Shown: positions 1-7,300 of the stretch, piece by piece
How the letters are laid out: each line of letters starts with the position of its first letter
Numbering within the stretch: position 1 is the first letter of the stretch
Origin: Parcubacteria group bacterium GW2011_GWB1_44_7
GTDB taxonomy: Bacteria; Patescibacteria; Paceibacteria; UBA9973; DSPV01
NCBI GenBank assembly: GCA_000999175.1
Contig: LCJJ01000012.1
Coordinates: forward strand, 1 to 17,800
Direction: 5' to 3'
Length of the DNA stretch: 17,800 nt
Made by a program: the position numbers and the translations under genes
Notes under the pieces: model-generated
Databases searched by the model: none
Seen by the model: the letters and a program-made list of their open reading frames with translations, nothing else
Told to the model about the DNA's origin: nothing

Positions 1-479
1 GTTTCCCCTTTTTACCTTTTGATTCAACAAAAAATAGTTATGAAAAAGGCGCGCCGATAGTTTTGGCGAGTTATCCGGCTGGTTTTTTGGGTGGTATTAA
101 TATTCAACAAAATCTTTATATCACCTCTTCTGTCGGCGCAATTGGCGAAATATTTACTTTTAAAGAAAACACCTTTGATTTATTTTCTGTCAGCGGCAGT
201 GTAGTGGCGCAAAAAGGAGCTTCAGGTGGCGCCGTTGTCGGTTCTGACGGCAAATTGATAGGTATTATTACCACTGCCACTGATGCCAATACTACCAGCG
301 AACGCTCACTTCAAGCTATTACCATTGCTCACATTGAAAACAGTTTGAATGAAGAAGTGGGAATGAATTTGGAAAGTTTGTTGAGCGGTAATCTCAACGA
401 ACGATTCCAAAGTTTCCAAAAAAACCTAGTACCAGCATTAACTGGAATTTTAATGAAGGAATTAAATAAGACCAACTAA
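1..479 (+). CDS. Trypsin-like serine protease (S1 family), C-terminal part, truncated by the window edge
   Basis: The reading frame is open from base 3 to the TAA at 477-479 (about 158 residues), so the N-terminal part with the catalytic His and Asp lies outside the window. The segment QKGASGGAVVGSDGKLIGI matches the G-x-S-G-G block around the nucleophilic serine of trypsin-like (HtrA/DegP-like) peptidases, with the downstream G-x-L-I-G-I strand typical of the second beta-barrel. Upstream, a SYPAG turn and alternating hydrophobic strands fit the same fold. No PDZ domain follows; the last 50 residues look helical. Known for the family: cleavage of misfolded or exported proteins, usually at the cell envelope. 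Whether this one is exported cannot be judged without its N-terminus. Its 3' end overlaps the convergent RNHCP gene by 18 bp. Confidence 0.8.
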   Translation, partial: FPFLPFDSTKNSYEKGAPIVLASYPAGFLGGINIQQNLYITSSVGAIGEIFTFKENTFDLFSVSGSVVAQKGASGGAVVGSDGKLIGIITTATDANTTSERSLQAITIAHIENSLNEEVGMNLESLLSGNLNERFQSFQKNLVPALTGILMKELNKTN

Positions 480-776
480 AGTGTCAAAATTATCGGTTTT
501 TTCCAATTTTTTTTGCCTCTCAAAACCGCACACTTGGCACTGATGATTGATGATATAGTTATCCCCTTTTTTCAAAATACCAATAGGCGCCATCAGACCA
601 CCGCATTTTTCTTCCCTATCACCAGGATTTACATCCACATGTTTACTCCACAGACATTTTGGACAATGGTTGGTCCAACCATTACCTTTAATTTCCGTTT
701 TACACTTTTCGCAAACAAAATCTTCAATTTTCCTTTGAAATCGCTTATTCCCCATGTTTTTCATGAAATGTTTCAT
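462..776 (-). CDS. RNHCP domain protein (small zinc-ribbon-like protein)
   Basis: A 104-residue protein with a block close to the RNHCP family signature: a TNHCPKCLWSKHVD segment followed by PGDREEKCGGLMAPI (residues 36-65). The family name residue R is replaced by T here. Cysteines at about 22/25, 38/41, 58 and 80/83 form CxxC pairs that suggest one or two structural zinc sites. The molecular function of the family is not established; translation- or RNA-related roles have been guessed from its small, basic, zinc-binding character. I chose the ATG at 776; a TTG at 794 would add six residues. The start region lies inside a parS-like palindrome (769-784). The gene is downstream of tRNA-Pro on the same strand and converges on the protease gene. 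Confidence 0.8.
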   Translation of the reverse strand: MKHFMKNMGNKRFQRKIEDFVCEKCKTEIKGNGWTNHCPKCLWSKHVDVNPGDREEKCGGLMAPIGILKKGDNYIINHQCQVCGFERQKKLEKTDNFDTLVGLI

Positions 777-784
777 GTGTAACC
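769..784. promoter_or_regulatory. parS-like site A
   Basis: TGTTTCATGTGTAACC matches the bacterial parS consensus TGTTTCACGTGAAACA at 13 of 16 positions by eye. It spans the RNHCP start codon. It is one of three such sites within 300 bp (see 958-973 and 1057-1072). Function as a ParB site is inference. Confidence 0.3.
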
Positions 785-803
785 TATAAAACAAGGTTAA
801 TTT

Positions 804-874
804 TCGGGGTGCCGAGAATTGAACTCGGGCCTCACGTACCCAAAACGTGCATACTACCTCTATACTACACCCCG
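804..874 (-). tRNA. tRNA-Pro (anticodon TGG)
   Basis: The minus strand folds as a full cloverleaf: acceptor CGGGGTG (868-874) with CACCCCG (805-811), D-arm GTAT/GTAT with a short loop, anticodon stem CACGT/ACGTG around loop TTTGGGT (anticodon TGG, reading CCA), and T-arm CCGAG-TTCAATT-CTCGG. The first pair C1-G72 is usual for bacterial tRNA-Pro. The discriminator base is A and no CCA end is encoded, so maturation depends on the CCA-adding enzyme (cca nearby). Its 5' end overlaps the stop codon and last codons of yraN by 10 bp on the same strand. Confidence 0.95.
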
Positions 875-1248
875 ATTATTATGTTTTCCAACATATTTAC
901 TTTTGCTGTTCGGTTTGTTTTGTCAAGAATAACAGTAATAATGTCCGTTTGCCAATCTGTTTCATATGAAACGCGCTTTTGGGCCATATAAATCTGGATG
1001 GCTCTTGCTATCCGCTTTAATTTTCTAGGGCTAACATTTTCTTCAGGTCTATAAAAGTTTTCACATGAAACAGTTTTAACCTCAATAAAATGAATTTTAC
1101 CCCTATTTTTCGCCACAATGTCTAATTCACCGCATTTTTGGGTAAAATTTCGAGTAATAATTTCATAACCATGTTTTATGAGAAATTTTACAGCAATATC
1201 TTCACCTAATTTACCAATTTTTTGGTTTTCTGAAGTAAATTTCTTCAT
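865..1248 (-). CDS. yraN: YraN family protein (UPF0102), putative nuclease-fold protein
   Basis: A 127-residue protein with the YraN pattern: KxGxxGEDIAVKFL near the N-terminus, then RNFTQKCGELDIVAK and IHFIEVKTV. E41, D43, E56 and K58 form the D/E...ExK core of a restriction-endonuclease-like fold (the T5 exonuclease/Holliday-resolvase type of PD-(D/E)xK). The biochemical role of YraN is still poorly defined; it is often found beside rnhB or DNA-processing genes. I chose the ATG at 1248; a TTG at 1266 would add six residues. The start lies immediately next to a TTTTCTATAGGACA repeat, and the region upstream carries two DnaA boxes, so expression may respond to whatever binds there. The stop codon lies inside the 5' end of tRNA-Pro. 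Two parS-like palindromes sit within the coding sequence. Confidence 0.88.
   Translation of the reverse strand: MKKFTSENQKIGKLGEDIAVKFLIKHGYEIITRNFTQKCGELDIVAKNRGKIHFIEVKTVSCENFYRPEENVSPRKLKRIARAIQIYMAQKRVSYETDWQTDIITVILDKTNRTAKVNMLENIIIGV
958..973. promoter_or_regulatory. parS-like site B
   Basis: TGTTTCATATGAAACG contains the perfect 14-bp palindrome GTTTCATATGAAAC (959-972) and matches the parS consensus TGTTTCACGTGAAACA at 13 of 16 positions. It is inside yraN, as parS sites often lie inside genes. The role is inferred. Confidence 0.35.
1057..1072. promoter_or_regulatory. parS-like site C
   Basis: GTTTTCACATGAAACA matches the parS consensus at 13 of 16 positions and shares CACATGAAACA with site A read on the minus strand. 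It lies inside yraN. The role is inferred. Confidence 0.3.
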
Positions 1249-1378
1249 TTTTCTATAGGACAACACTGTCCTTTATATGTCCTTTATCCACAAATCCCCA
1301 AACTTATCCACAGATTTTAAGAAAAAATCACGATTTCAAGCCATTTTCTATAGGACATTTTTTATTTTCTATAGGACA
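1249..1378. promoter_or_regulatory. Cluster 1: two DnaA boxes plus TTTTCTATAGGACA repeats
   Basis: This AT-rich intergenic stretch between yraN and tRNA-Gly holds two perfect TTATCCACA boxes in the same orientation (1284-1292 and 1304-1312, 20 bp apart, about two helical turns). It also holds three exact copies of TTTTCTATAGGACA (1249-1262, 1344-1357/8, 1365-1378) and two related TGTCCTTTAT units (1267-1277, 1279-1288). GGACA-ACAC-TGTCC (1258-1271) forms a perfect dyad. TTATCCACA is the E. coli consensus DnaA box. Whether this is an origin element or a DnaA-controlled promoter for yraN is not decided by the sequence. A -10-like TATAAA read on the minus strand (within 1270-1280) lies upstream of yraN. 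Confidence 0.6.
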
Positions 1379-1403
1379 AAATAAAAATGACCAATTAAAC
1401 CGA

Positions 1404-1474
1404 TGCGGGTAGGGAGAATCGAACTCCCGACATAACATTGGCAATGTTACGTTTTACCACTAAACTACACCCGC
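1404..1474 (-). tRNA. tRNA-Gly (anticodon GCC)
   Basis: The minus strand gives acceptor GCGGGTG (1468-1474) with TACCCGC (1405-1411), anticodon stem TAACA/TGTTA around loop TTGCCAA (anticodon GCC, reading GGC), and T-arm GGGAG-TTCGATT-CTCCC. The discriminator is A and no CCA is encoded. The gene is 29 bp from the repeat/DnaA-box cluster. Confidence 0.95.
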
Positions 1475-1550
1475 GTCAAGAGCTGTTAAATATAAACTTC
1501 CTTCCAAAATTAAATGATACCACAATTATTTATTTTTTCAAAAATCCAGT

Positions 1551-1622
1551 CGCCCTCGGCAGGATTCGAACCCACAATAACTGCTTCGAAGGCAGTTGTG
1601 ATATCCATTTCACTACGAGGGC
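1551..1622 (-). tRNA. tRNA-Arg (anticodon TCG)
   Basis: The minus strand gives acceptor GCCCTCG (1616-1622) with CGAGGGC (1552-1558), anticodon stem ACTGC/GCAGT around loop CTTCGAA (anticodon TCG, reading CGA), and T-arm GTGGG-TTCGAAT-CCTGC with two wobble pairs. The discriminator is G and no CCA is encoded. It is divergent from cca, 57 bp away. Confidence 0.95.
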
Positions 1623-1643
1623 ACCAAACAATCATACGTCAAA

Positions 1644-1679
1644 TTGGCAGAAACGCCAAAGATGTAATACAATTGTTTA
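1644..1679 (+). promoter_or_regulatory. Promoter of cca, with leaderless geometry
   Basis: TTGGCA (1644-1649), an 18-bp spacer and TACAAT (1668-1673) resemble -35/-10 boxes. Only six bases (TGTTTA) separate the -10 from the ATG at 1680, so transcription would start at or next to the start codon. The inverted repeat TTGGC-N6-GCCAA (1644-1659) overlaps the -35 box and could be an operator. Confidence 0.5.
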
Positions 1680-3200
1680 ATGAAAAATTCAACTGAAAAA
1701 AGAATTTTTTCTATACCAAAAGAAATTATCGCTGTAGCTAAAACCCTTGAAAAATCTGGTTTTGAAGCTTATTTAATCGGCGGTTGCGTGCGAGATTTAT
1801 TACTTGATAAAAAGCCGAAAGATTGGGATTTTACAACCAATGCCACGCCGGAGGAAATAATGAAAATCTTTCCCAATACTTTTTACGAAAATGAATACGG
1901 TACGGTTGGCGTGGTCAATGAAAATGTTTCAGATACGCCTTTGGACGAAACGTTTAAAGTTGTGGAAGTTACTCCTTATCGCCTGGAAGCAAAATATTCT
2001 AATAAGCGTCATCCTGATATTGTCACTTTCGGCAAAAAATTAGACGATGACCTCAAACGGCGCGATTTCACCATGAATGCGATTGCTTTGAAAATTGAAA
2101 AAGAATTGAGTTCCGGTTGTGAAGTTTTAGTAGTTGACCTTTTTGGTGGCCAAAAAGATTTAAAAGCGGGAATTATTCGGGCCGTAGGGGAGCCGGCGGC
2201 GCGTTTTGCCGAAGATGCTTTGCGAATTTTACGGGCTATTCGTTTGTCTGCCGAATTGGATTTTACCATTGAAGAAAAAACTGCCGAGGCAATAAAAGAA
2301 AACGCTTGCCATTTGGAAAATATTTCCGCCGAACGGATTCGCGATGAATTTTCCAGAATTTTACTTTCCAATAATCCCCAAAAATCCCTTATTTTAAGCC
2401 ACAATTTAGGTGTCTTAACTTTTGTTTTGCCGGAATTGGAAAAAGGGATTGGCGTCAAACAGAACAGCGCCCACGCTTATGATGTTTGGGAACATTCTTT
2501 GCGAACACTTCAGCATGCCGCCAAAAGAAACTTTGTTTTTGAAGTTAGATTGGCTGCCTTACTTCATGATTTGGGTAAAATACCGACCCGGCGCTGGAGC
2601 GAGGAAAAAAAGGATTGGACTTTTTACGGTCATGATGTCATCGGTGCCAAAATCGCGGAAAAAGTTATCTCACGTCTTAAATTTCCTAAAAAAACTACTG
2701 ATGACGCGGTAAAGTTGGTGCGCTGGCATATGTTTTTTTCCGATACCGAAATAATCACTTTGTCTTCGGTGCGGCGGATGATTAGAAATGTCGGCCAGGA
2801 AAACATTTGGCGTTTAATGGAAGTTCGGACTTGCGATAGAATTGGTACCGGCCGGCCCAAGGAAAGCCCTTATCGCTTGCGCAAGTACCAAGCGATGGTG
2901 GAAGAGGCCTCAAGAGACCCGATTTCCGTCGGCATGCTGAAGATAAACGGTGAGAAAATTATGACGTTTACCGGTTTAGTGCCAGGACCAAAAATTGGCT
3001 TTATTTTACACGCTTTGTTGGAAGAGGTATTGGAAGAGCCAAAGTTAAATACGATTGATTATTTGGAAAAAAGGGTAGGGGAGTTGGCGAAACTTTCCGA
3101 TTATGAATTAAAAAAAGTGGGACAATCAGCGAAAGATAAAAAAACCAAAGAAGAAGAAAAAATCATCAAAGAAATCCGAGACAAGTATTGGGTGAAATAA
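1680..3200 (+). CDS. cca: CCA-adding enzyme / tRNA nucleotidyltransferase with HD domain
   Basis: A 506-residue class II nucleotidyltransferase. The head has GGCVRDLLLDKKPKDWDFTT with the metal-binding pair D48/D50. RRDFTMNAIAL at 127-137 is the second conserved motif, and RFAEDALRILRAIRL (175-189) is the conserved neck helix that opens the RNA-binding part. An HD domain follows (H272, H296-D297, H318-D319), as in bacterial Cca/poly(A) polymerase-related enzymes. Known role: adding or repairing the 3' CCA of tRNAs; the three neighbouring tRNAs lack encoded CCA, so the enzyme is needed here. The C-terminal 50 residues are Lys/Glu-rich. Poly(A) polymerase activity is a possible alternative, since the two share this fold. 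The likely promoter leaves no room for a ribosome binding site. Confidence 0.93.
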   Translation: MKNSTEKRIFSIPKEIIAVAKTLEKSGFEAYLIGGCVRDLLLDKKPKDWDFTTNATPEEIMKIFPNTFYENEYGTVGVVNENVSDTPLDETFKVVEVTPYRLEAKYSNKRHPDIVTFGKKLDDDLKRRDFTMNAIALKIEKELSSGCEVLVVDLFGGQKDLKAGIIRAVGEPAARFAEDALRILRAIRLSAELDFTIEEKTAEAIKENACHLENISAERIRDEFSRILLSNNPQKSLILSHNLGVLTFVLPELEKGIGVKQNSAHAYDVWEHSLRTLQHAAKRNFVFEVRLAALLHDLGKIPTRRWSEEKKDWTFYGHDVIGAKIAEKVISRLKFPKKTTDDAVKLVRWHMFFSDTEIITLSSVRRMIRNVGQENIWRLMEVRTCDRIGTGRPKESPYRLRKYQAMVEEASRDPISVGMLKINGEKIMTFTGLVPGPKIGFILHALLEEVLEEPKLNTIDYLEKRVGELAKLSDYELKKVGQSAKDKKTKEEEKIIKEIRDKYWVK

Positions 3201-3244
3201 AAAAAACCGCCGTTGTTTGGAAGTTTTTCCTTACATCGGCGGTT
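3197..3244 (-). terminator. Intrinsic terminator (minus strand)
   Basis: AACCGCCG (3205-3212) and CGGCGGTT (3237-3244) form an 8-bp GC-rich stem. The inner GGAA/TTCC pairing shortens the loop. On the minus strand the stem runs into eight Ts. The plus strand has no T-run, so it does not look like the cca terminator. A second AACCGCCG at 3259-3266 can compete for the same CGGCGGTT. Confidence 0.7.
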
Positions 3245-3450
3245 AAATGGGTTGAAGGAACCGCCGAGATTGTTTCGTTTGGTTAAGTATCGTGATTTAA
3301 AAGTGGTTTTTAAGTGGTTGAGGATACTTATGCTCCTTACGAAATTTTTCAAGTTGGTCCTTCAAAAGAGAATTGCGCAGCTTCTCTTTTAATGAACTTA
3401 TGTGCCTTTTTGGCTAGAGAGCTAACCTTTCAAAGCACCTGACAACATTT
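3197..3450 (-). ncRNA. Candidate structured non-coding RNA, family not recognised
   Basis: No convincing gene covers the 350 bp between cca and xth. Read on the minus strand it is a chain of hairpins. GGUUAG-CUCU-CUAGCC (3427-3412) pairs fully only on this strand, through a G-U pair. AAAAGAGAA/TTCTCTTTT (3364-3390) is a perfect 9-bp stem. AAGTATC/GATACTT (3285-3291 with 3323-3329) encloses TTAAAA/TTTTAA. The end is the intrinsic terminator at 3197-3244. The repeat/DnaA-box cluster at 3457-3563 lies just upstream and could carry its promoter. I looked for tmRNA, RNase P, SRP and riboswitch hallmarks and found none. The alternative is a long structured 3' UTR of xth. Confidence 0.4.
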
Positions 3451-3456
3451 TATTAC

Positions 3457-3563
3457 TTCTATAGGACATGTAAAGGACAAAATGTGGATAACTTGTCCTA
3501 TAGAAAATTTTTGTCCGATAGAGTGTCCTATAGAATGTCCTTTATAAAAAACCCTTATAGGAC
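3457..3563. promoter_or_regulatory. Cluster 2: DnaA box plus TTCTATAGGACA repeats
   Basis: Units TTCTATAGGACA (3457-3468), TAAAGGACA (3471-3479), TGTCCTATAGAAAA (3494-3507), TGTCCGATAGA (3512-3522), TGTCCTATAGAA (3524-3535) and TGTCCTTTATA (3536-3546), plus CTTATAGGAC (3554-3563) across the xth stop, sit in both orientations around a perfect inverted DnaA box TGTGGATAA (3483-3491). Unit composition is the same as in the cluster at 1249-1378, about 2.1 kb away. It lies upstream of the candidate ncRNA and downstream of xth. Confidence 0.6.
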
Positions 3564-4331
3564 TTCAAGAAAAATGGGACAGTGGTCAGAACCAAAGACA
3601 TTTTCTAGAATTTCTGACTTATTGACTTTTGGTAAAAATTCTTTTGTAACAAAAAAATAGTCTATCCGCCAGCCGACATTTCGGTCGCGAGCAAAAGTTT
3701 TCATGTCCCAATAAGTATAAACGCCTTTTTTATTCGGATGGAAATAACGGAAAGTGTCAATGTAATTTTTTTTCTCTACTTCGTCCAACCATTTCCGTTC
3801 AATTGGCAAGAAACCGGTATTGTTTTCGTTTTCTTTTGGTCGGGCTAAATCAATTTCTTGATGCGCCGTGTTCACATCGCCGCAAAAAATAATATTAGGT
3901 TCACCGACCGGCGAATTTCTGATTTTTTCAATATATTTCAGAAAAGCATCGTAATAGCGTAATTTGAAAGCTAGTCGTTCCGGACCACTGCCGCCGTTAG
4001 GAAAATAAACATTAAAAAGCGTGAAATTACGGAAAAACAAGCCCAAAAAGCGACCCTCTTGGTCTAATTCTTCAATTCCCAAGCCGTATTCCACTTTTTC
4101 CGGCTTAATTTTGGTGTAAACGGCAACACCACTGTAGCCACTTTTTGCTTTGGAGTGGTCAAAATAGGTGTGGTAACCGGAAGGCTGACGAACTCCAGCG
4201 GGTAATTGGTCGGGATGGGCTTTGGTCTCCTGCAAGCAAAAAATATCAGCGCCAGAATTCAAAAGCCAATCAAACCCACCCTTTTTCACATTCGCCCGCA
4301 AGCCATTCACATTCCAAGATATGATTTTCAT
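3555..4331 (-). CDS. xth: Exodeoxyribonuclease III (AP endonuclease)
   Basis: A 258-residue enzyme of the exonuclease III/APE1 family, which incises DNA 5' to abasic sites and trims 3' ends in base excision repair. Visible active-site residues in order: N7 in SWNVNGLRA, E35 in LQETKA, Y109 in NVYFPNG, D152 and N154 in GDVNTAH, D224 in WRIDYFF, and D249-H250 at the end of GSDHCP. Length is normal and no piece is missing. The ATG at 4331 is preceded by TGATAAAAT and six bases, giving a leaderless-type start. It is divergent from the beta-helix gene. Its stop codon lies inside the last TATAGGAC unit of the repeat cluster at 3457-3563. Confidence 0.95.
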   Translation of the reverse strand: MKIISWNVNGLRANVKKGGFDWLLNSGADIFCLQETKAHPDQLPAGVRQPSGYHTYFDHSKAKSGYSGVAVYTKIKPEKVEYGLGIEELDQEGRFLGLFFRNFTLFNVYFPNGGSGPERLAFKLRYYDAFLKYIEKIRNSPVGEPNIIFCGDVNTAHQEIDLARPKENENNTGFLPIERKWLDEVEKKNYIDTFRYFHPNKKGVYTYWDMKTFARDRNVGWRIDYFFVTKEFLPKVNKSEILENVFGSDHCPIFLEVL

Positions 4332-4346
4332 AATAGCATTTTATCA
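4332..4346 (-). promoter_or_regulatory. -10 element of xth, leaderless geometry
   Basis: On the minus strand TGATAAAAT (4346-4338) is an extended -10 box, followed by GCTATT and the ATG. The same TGATAnAAT-N6-ATG layout is found at xer and at the response regulator. Confidence 0.5.
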
Positions 4347-4365
4347 TTTTTTGTTTTTTCTGTGC

Positions 4366-4376
4366 TATGGTAAAAT
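4366..4376 (+). promoter_or_regulatory. -10 region of the beta-helix gene
   Basis: TGCTATGGTAAAAT offers either TATGGT with a TG extension (4366-4371) or TAAAAT (4371-4376) as the -10. The ATG at 4384 is 12 or 7 bases further on. No clear -35 box is seen, and no Shine-Dalgarno sequence fits. Confidence 0.35.
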
Positions 4377-4383
4377 TAATGCA

Positions 4384-7300
4384 ATGAAAATAACGAAACT
4401 TCTTATTTTTGGGATTTTGTTCGCGCTCTTTTTATTTATCGGCGCCGAAGACGCTTTCGCGGCGAATTGGTATGTCTCTCGGAACGGTTCCAATGCCGAC
4501 GGAAGAAGTTGGACAACGGCATGGAATGAAATGGATCGGATCAACTGGAGCAGTATTCAACCCGGCGATATCATTTATTTAGATGGTGGAACTAGCAGTA
4601 TGACTTATAGAGTTCCACTGACTATCGAGAAGGCAGGTTCGGCAGGAAACCCGATTACTATTCGTCCTGCCGCGGCCATGCCAAATGCGGGTTCGCTACA
4701 TTCTGGACTCGTTATTATTGACGCTGGAGGTTCTCCGAATAACGGCATCAATCTCGCGAATTATGTCACCATTGATGGTAATGTTAATAACCAAAGAAAA
4801 ATTCGTCTGCAAAACGGCCGTTTTGGCGTTAGTGGAACCGGGCTTACCGGCGTTACGGTTTCATTTATTCTATTCAATGGTTTTGATGCTGCAATGTCCA
4901 TTTCTAATATGCCACCCACAGGAACACTTTTGTTTGAATACAATTACGCTGAAAATATCGAAGGCTCGTCTCTCGCGGTTGGTGGTGTAGGAGCGCCACT
5001 CGGAAGCCGAATTATTCGTCATAACTATTTGGAAGCGAGAAGATATGATGGAATAGCTGTTGATTCTGGTTTTGATATCTATGGAAATTATCTCAAAAAG
5101 ACGTTCGCAGAAACTTCAACTCACCCAGACGGCATTGTGACACAAGGAGGTAACAATCGAATTCACCATAACTTCATACAAGACTTCAATCAGTATATTT
5201 ACCTCAATGCAATTCTTGAAGCGGGAGACAATCAAGAAATTTGGTCTAATGTTATATGGCAGTCGCCAAATTATAGTATGAGCTATGGACCCGGGATCAA
5301 TGTTCATCCCGAATGGAAAACCATCAGCAATGTTAAAATTTACAACAACGTTTTCCGCGGGCACGGGATCAAATTTGCTGGTGGAAACAGTATTAGTAAT
5401 ATTACGATTAGGAACAACATTGCTGCATCCATAACAACTGAAAGCGCGCAGATCAGCGGTTTTAATAGTGATTATAATTTGTTTGAACCAGGCGCATTCT
5501 TTTGGTGGAGCGGGTACACCAACTCTTTTGCAACCTGGAAGTCTCAGAGTGGCGGAGATGCACACAGTATTCAAGTTGAGCCACTTTATTTTGATGCCTT
5601 AAGTGGAAAACTCTGGGTGACAGCAAATTCACAGGCTATCGATAAAGGTTTCACTTTGGGCACTGCTTATCAAGACGCTTTATCTCCCAATACAACCTGG
5701 CCGGATCCTGGATTTGCGGTTCGCAACGGCGCCTGGGACATCGGCGCGTATGAATACAGTGGTTCAGGCGGCGGAACCCCTACGCCAACCACCGGCCAAT
5801 GCGGAACAACACTTAACGCTTGCGTTGTCGGCGCGTTAGATGATACGGCGGATTCTGCGACTCAATATCTCTGGCAATGTCTCGGTTCAAACGGCGGCAG
5901 AGACGCATCGTGCAATCTTCCCAGGTCAACAAGCGGGGGAGGAGATATATATTATGTCGCCACCAATGGAAGCGACACTAATACCGGAACACTGGCCATG
6001 CCGTTTAGAACAATCCGCAAAGGAATGAGTTACCTGCGTTCAGGGGATACGTTATACATCCGCGGTGGGGAGTATGATGAGAAGTTTGAAAATGACCTGC
6101 CGTTTGACAATTCAGGCGCTACTTCCTGGAGCCAGGCGATTACTATTGCTGCTTACAATAGCGAACAGGTCCTTCTCAAGCCATCTTCGGGATATCGGGT
6201 TTTTACTTTTGAATCTCTCAGATATGCCTACCTTATTCTTGACGGTTTGATCATAGACGCGGCTAATATCAGCGTTGATGCTGTCAAGATAAGTTATGGC
6301 AGTGACCCTCTGCAATCTTCGCATCACATTTGGTTCAAGAATTGTGTTGTCAAGAATTCACCCGGCCAGGGAATTCTAACTACGGGAAACGCTGACTGGA
6401 ATCGATTCACTAATTGCGAAATCTACAATAATGGAACTGATGATTTTGATCACGGTTTCTACATTTCCACCGACAACAATATTATCGAGCAAAGTCGGAT
6501 TCATGATAACACTGGTTGGGGCGTGCAGGTGTATGATGGGGCCGGGACGATTTCTAACAACATCGTTCGATATAGTCTAGTATATGACAATACAAATAGT
6601 GGAAGGGGGGCCGGCATCGGTTTATACTCGGGTCCAGGACATAAGGCTTACGGTAATATTGTTTGGGGAAACAAATATGGCATTTCGCTTAATTACGGAG
6701 CCAGTGGAGCGGAGGTCTCTAATAATACTTTGTATTTAAATGGTGGAAACCCGTTGTTCGATAATGGTGTCAATACTACAAAATACAATAATACTTTAAT
6801 CAACCAAGATGTCCCTAACCCAATACCACCTATTCCTGGTGGAGGCGGCGGTGGTGATACCGGAGGGAATCAACCGCCCTCGGTTTCCATCACCTCTCTA
6901 GCCAACAATACGACATTTAGCCTGGGCGTGCCTATTTCCCTTACAGCGACGGCCAGCGATTCCGCTGACAGCATATCCCAAATTGCTTTCTACCGGAATG
7001 GTTCTTTATTTGCCGGCGGCGTTGATACCACTGCTCCTTGGAATTATCAATGGAGCAATGCCAGTGCCGGCACTTATACTATTTATGCCGAAGCTACGGA
7101 TAGCCGAGGAGCGGTTGGCAGGTCTCCCTCAATCACCATAACTGTCGGTTCACCATCTCCCACGCCGTCATCTTGTATTAATCCCTCAAACCCGCCCGCC
7201 GGTAGCGCCGCGCCTTGCCCGGCGCTCTCGCTTTCAAATTACACTCCGCTTTCCACTGACCAATTAACAATCACCGCCACTCCCGCCGGTTCATACAATT

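Noticed and set aside
3101..3352. 83-codon minus-strand frame
   Set aside because: It runs through the intrinsic terminator and into the antisense of cca; no family resemblance. A TAAGGAG at about 3334-3340 is not followed by a usable start.
3197..3450. tmRNA, RNase P RNA or SRP RNA
   Set aside because: No tRNA-like T-arm or tag frame, no GAGGAAAGTC/ACAGAA core, and no GGTCAGGTCCGGAAGGAAGC-type loop was found.
4761..5574. Minus-strand frames inside the beta-helix gene
   Set aside because: Shadows of the plus-strand gene, without recognisable domains or start signals.
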